A stretch of 8,306 nucleotides of DNA from CAUTXO01 sp963542625 (lineage in GTDB: Bacteria > Campylobacterota > Campylobacteria > Campylobacterales > SZUA-545): positions 1 to 8,306 of the forward strand of contig CAUTXO010000066.1 of NCBI GenBank assembly GCA_963542625.1, read 5' to 3'. Positions within the stretch are counted from its first letter, which is position 1; every line of letters begins with the position of its first letter. Of the stretch, positions 6,399 through 8,306 are shown one piece after another. A program made the position numbers and the translations under genes. Under the pieces are notes generated by a model. That model was not told the origin of the DNA. It made no database searches and saw nothing but the letters and a program-made list of their open reading frames with translations.

Positions 6399-6404
6399 TC
6401 TCTT

Positions 6405-6839
6405 GTGGCATATCAAATCGCCTTAATAATCCACCTGTTTGCCGCTGTGCTTTTTACGGGCTTTGTTTTTGCCGACGTCTTCGTCATCTCCGTCCTAGCC
6501 AAAAAATACCCGCTAGAAAAGGCAAAAGAAATTCGCCAAACAATCGGTCATCGCGCGCGCAAAATTTACCCGCTGACCTTCCTTGTGCTCTTTACCAGCG
6601 GCGGATTTTTGCTTTCGTCTTACGTCAATTCACGCGTGGGCTACTTCGCAACCTGCACGCAACGGCTTTTGATGGCTAAATTTTTCCTAGCAACGCTCAT
6701 CGGCACAGGCATTCTCTACTCATTCACAATGTCCGCGCTCAAAAAACCCACGCCGCTTTTTATGGCGCATTTTCACAAGTTTGCCCTTGCGCTTGCCGTC
6801 GTCATCATTTTGCTAGCAAAGCTTGCGTTCATCGTTTGA
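6405..6839 (+). CDS. Four-helix integral membrane protein, possibly CopD-like
   Basis: 144 aa from GTG 6405, with four predicted membrane helices at about 4-24, 47-68, 83-107 and 126-143. Histidines sit near membrane faces: H10 in helix 1 (ALIIHLFAA), H49 or so in GHRARK before helix 2, and the AHFHK pair before helix 4. The pattern recalls small CopD-like or cytochrome-b-like membrane proteins that bind copper or haem, but no diagnostic motif proves it. GTG is preferred over ATG 6375 (+10 residues) because AAAGGA precedes it by 6 nt and the product then starts just before helix 1. This is the only sizeable gene here without a single AGATCT. It ends 38 nt before der, whose promoter lies in the gap. 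Function unassigned. Confidence 0.72.
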   Translation: MAYQIALIIHLFAAVLFTGFVFADVFVISVLAKKYPLEKAKEIRQTIGHRARKIYPLTFLVLFTSGGFLLSSYVNSRVGYFATCTQRLLMAKFFLATLIGTGILYSFTMSALKKPTPLFMAHFHKFALALAVVIILLAKLAFIV

Positions 6840-6851
6840 GCTTGAATGCAC

Positions 6852-6872
6852 TATAATTGCCGCCTTGAAGGA
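6852..6872 (+). promoter_or_regulatory. der promoter -10 and ribosome binding site
   Basis: A perfect TATAAT at 6852-6857 predicts a transcription start near 6864. AAGGA at 6868-6872 is 5 nt before the GTG of der. No good -35 is seen at 17 bp, as often in epsilonproteobacteria. der can therefore be transcribed separately from the membrane-protein gene. Confidence 0.6.
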
Positions 6873-6877
6873 TCTAC

Positions 6878-8296
6878 GTGTTAAAAGTCGCCTTGATAGG
6901 CCGCGCAAACGTCGGCAAAAGCTCGCTATTTAATCGCATTGCACGCAAAAAAGACGCCATCATTAGCGACGAAGCGGGCACGACGCGCGATGTGAAAAAA
7001 GCCCTAGTGAGCCTAGAGCGCGCGCAAATAGAGCTCATCGATAGCGGCGGGATAGAAAAGGGCGGGGAGCTCTCAAGCAAGATTTCAAGAAAGAGCATAG
7101 AAGCCGCCGCGGGCGCTGACGTGCTGCTGTTTGTGGTGGATATAAACCTTATGCCAAGCGACGAAGACAAGCGGCTTTTCCACCGCATAGCAAGGGGCGC
7201 GCGCCACAGTGCGCTTATCCTAAACAAAGCCGACAACGTGCAAAAAAAGCTAGCGCAGCACGATTTTTACTCGCTTGGGTTTTCGCAAATTTTCACCACT
7301 TCTTGCGCGCATAATTTAGGCATTGATAAGCTCACCGATTGGCTAGACGCACTGGCAAATTCAGACGCTAGCTTAAATTTTAACGGCGAAGCGAGCGAAC
7401 TTTTTGGCGGGGATCTTAAGAGCGGGCAAGTTCTTGAGAGCGCGGGAGATCTTGGCGGGGCGGGTGATCTTGAGAACGCGCAAGATCCTAGCGAGCAACC
7501 AAAGCGCATAAAAATCGCCATCGTTGGCAGACCAAACGTCGGCAAAAGCTCCATTTTAAACGCCTTGCTAGGTTATGAGCGCGCTATTGTGAGCGAAGCG
7601 GCGGGCACGACGATAGACCCCGTCAATGAAAGCCTGCACTACAAAAACACGGAGTTTGTGTTTGTGGATACCGCGGGCATTAGGCGCCGCTCCAAGGTGC
7701 TTGGGCTAGAGCGGCTAGGACTAATGCGCACCAAAGAAATGCTAAAAGACGCAGCGCTGGCGCTATTAATCCTAGACGCGAGCGAGGATTTTAAAGAAAA
7801 CGACGAAAAAATCGCGGGGCTAATTGGCGAATTTAACCTAGGCGTCATCATCGTGGCAAATAAGATAGATCTTGCCGAAAAATCCGCGCAAGAGCTAGAG
7901 CAGCAAGTGCGGCGCAAGTTTAGGTTTTTAGAATACGCGCCCTTTATTAGCGTTAGCGCGGCGAACAAAAAGCGGGTGGTTAAGATCTTAGATCTAGCGT
8001 TAAGAGTGTATGAAAATTACACGGCAACAATTCCAACGGCAAAATTAAACGAGATTATCCAAACGGCGATGGCAAAGCACCACGCGCCTTCTTACAAAAC
8101 CAAGCGCGTTAAGATCTTCTTTGCCACGCAATTTGCTTCAAGCCCGCCAAAAATCGCGCTTGTGTGCAATTACCCGCAGGGCTTGCACTTTAGCTTTTTG
8201 CGGTATTTGAAAAATCAGATTAGAGAGTATTTGAACTTTTTAGGAAGCCCGATAATTCTTGTGCCAAGAAGCAAGGGCGAAACGGAGAAAGAATGA
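6878..8296 (+). CDS. der: Ribosome-assembly GTPase Der (EngA)
   Basis: Essential double-Era GTPase that acts in maturation of the 50S ribosomal subunit in the cytoplasm. 472 aa, in the usual range. GTPase domain 1: GRANVGKS at 8-15 (A replaces the usual P), AGTTRD at 33-38, DSGGI at 55-59 (S replaces T), NKAD at 116-119. Domain 2: GRPNVGKS at 217-224, AGTTID at 242-247, DTAGI at 264-268, NKID at 328-331. A KH-like domain fills about 380-470 (PTAKLN, KIFFATQ, NYPQGLHFSFLRYLKNQIRE). The domain linker contains five imperfect hexapeptides of the form (G/Q)DLxxA at 178-207, encoded by an 18-bp tandem repeat. Start GTG 6878 is fixed by AAGGA 5 nt upstream. The TGA overlaps the ATG of a following gene. 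Confidence 0.97.
   Translation: MLKVALIGRANVGKSSLFNRIARKKDAIISDEAGTTRDVKKALVSLERAQIELIDSGGIEKGGELSSKISRKSIEAAAGADVLLFVVDINLMPSDEDKRLFHRIARGARHSALILNKADNVQKKLAQHDFYSLGFSQIFTTSCAHNLGIDKLTDWLDALANSDASLNFNGEASELFGGDLKSGQVLESAGDLGGAGDLENAQDPSEQPKRIKIAIVGRPNVGKSSILNALLGYERAIVSEAAGTTIDPVNESLHYKNTEFVFVDTAGIRRRSKVLGLERLGLMRTKEMLKDAALALLILDASEDFKENDEKIAGLIGEFNLGVIIVANKIDLAEKSAQELEQQVRRKFRFLEYAPFISVSAANKKRVVKILDLALRVYENYTATIPTAKLNEIIQTAMAKHHAPSYKTKRVKIFFATQFASSPPKIALVCNYPQGLHFSFLRYLKNQIREYLNFLGSPIILVPRSKGETEKE
7409..7498 (+). repeat. 18-bp in-frame tandem repeat in der linker
   Basis: Five consecutive 18-bp units (7409, 7427, 7445, 7463, 7481) encode GDLKSG, QVLESA, GDLGGA, GDLENA and QDPSEQ. The consensus is close to GGNGATCTTGAGARCGCG; units 3 and 4 are the most alike and units 1, 2 and 5 have drifted. 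GATCTT or GATCC falls at the same place in four units. The length is a multiple of three, so copy-number change would keep the frame. Confidence 0.7.
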
Positions 8297-8306
8297 TAGA
8301 CATTAA
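8293..8306 (+). CDS. Start of next gene, cut by window edge
   Basis: ATGATAGACATTAA begins at the ATG that overlaps the der stop in an ATGA arrangement, reading M-I-D-I before the window ends. A coupled downstream gene is common after der in this phylum. Too few residues are present to identify it. Confidence 0.4.

Larger units (their letters stand above)
5807..6404. repeat. Repeat-packed non-coding block
   Basis: No convincing gene lies in these 598 bp; the open frames are low-complexity translations of the repeats. Up to 6374 there are 11 AGATCT copies (5870, 5923, 5936, 5947, 6018, 6030, 6170, 6228, 6246, 6318, 6342) and many one-mismatch GGATCT or AGATCC copies. Recurrent longer words include GATCTTGAC (at least five times) and GCGGGCTTGGATCTTG-like units near 5879, 6255 and 6311. 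Embedded are two pairs of direct repeats and a long G/C hairpin. No transposase remnant, tRNA or rRNA was recognised. The last 40 bp carry the probable promoter and ribosome binding site of the next gene. Confidence 0.75.

Noticed and set aside
5807..6404. CRISPR array
   Set aside because: Repeats recur, but the pairs are only two copies each, of different lengths and with irregular spacing. The short palindromes are spaced from 7 to over 100 bp, and no cas gene is nearby.
5807..6404. Remnant of an insertion sequence
   Set aside because: No transposase fragment, no defined terminal inverted repeats at the block ends and no target-site duplication could be seen.
6375..6404. ATG start adding 10 residues to the four-helix protein
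   Set aside because: The ATG overlaps the likely -10 element and lacks a good Shine-Dalgarno, while GTG 6405 has AAAGGA 6 nt upstream.
6104..6426. Overlapping open frames on both strands of about 68-83 codons in the repeat block
   Set aside because: They are low-complexity translations of GATCTT-type repeats (runs of QDL, ARQD, SKAS), overlap each other, lack start signals and have no recognisable family.

Overview
Organism. The window looks like a chromosomal segment of a Campylobacterota (epsilonproteobacterial) genome, most likely a non-pylori Helicobacter or a close relative. The reductoisomerase reads like Campylobacter IlvC through to its C-terminal LVDKDKN, Der has the AGTTID variant in its second GTPase domain, and base composition is close to balanced. 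No database search was possible, so genus is inference.

Layout. 1-170 is a repeat-filled stretch without a convincing gene. On the minus strand, 2977 down to 171 carries a two-gene unit: a large protein with a cyclic-nucleotide-binding domain, then a Bax-like membrane-anchored N-acetylglucosaminidase that begins 2 nt after its neighbour's stop. A 96-bp divergent spacer separates this unit from a plus-strand unit: ilvC (3074-4096), a cytoplasmic diguanylate cyclase overlapping ilvC by one base (4096-5370), and a small two-helix membrane protein (stop at 5806). A 598-bp non-coding block follows, packed with short palindromes, direct repeats and one long G/C hairpin. Then come a four-helix membrane protein (6405-6839), the ribosome-assembly GTPase gene der (6878-8296) with a TATAAT promoter, and the first codons of a further gene at the right edge.

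How the genes relate. Two signalling proteins, one predicted to bind a cyclic nucleotide and one predicted to make c-di-GMP, lie on either side of the ilvC promoter region. Functional coupling between them is only suggested by position. der, ilvC and bax are housekeeping genes.

Main unusual signal. The palindrome AGATCT occurs about 44 times by hand count in 8.3 kb, against roughly 2 expected. It is densest between genes (17 copies in about 740 bp at 1-170 and 5807-6374). It also lies inside genes, and in poorly constrained linkers it writes the recurring tripeptide (Q/K/G)-D-L. In der it sits in an in-frame 18-bp tandem repeat between the two GTPase domains. It resembles in kind, though not in sequence, the cyanobacterial highly iterated palindrome HIP1, which also has a GATC core.
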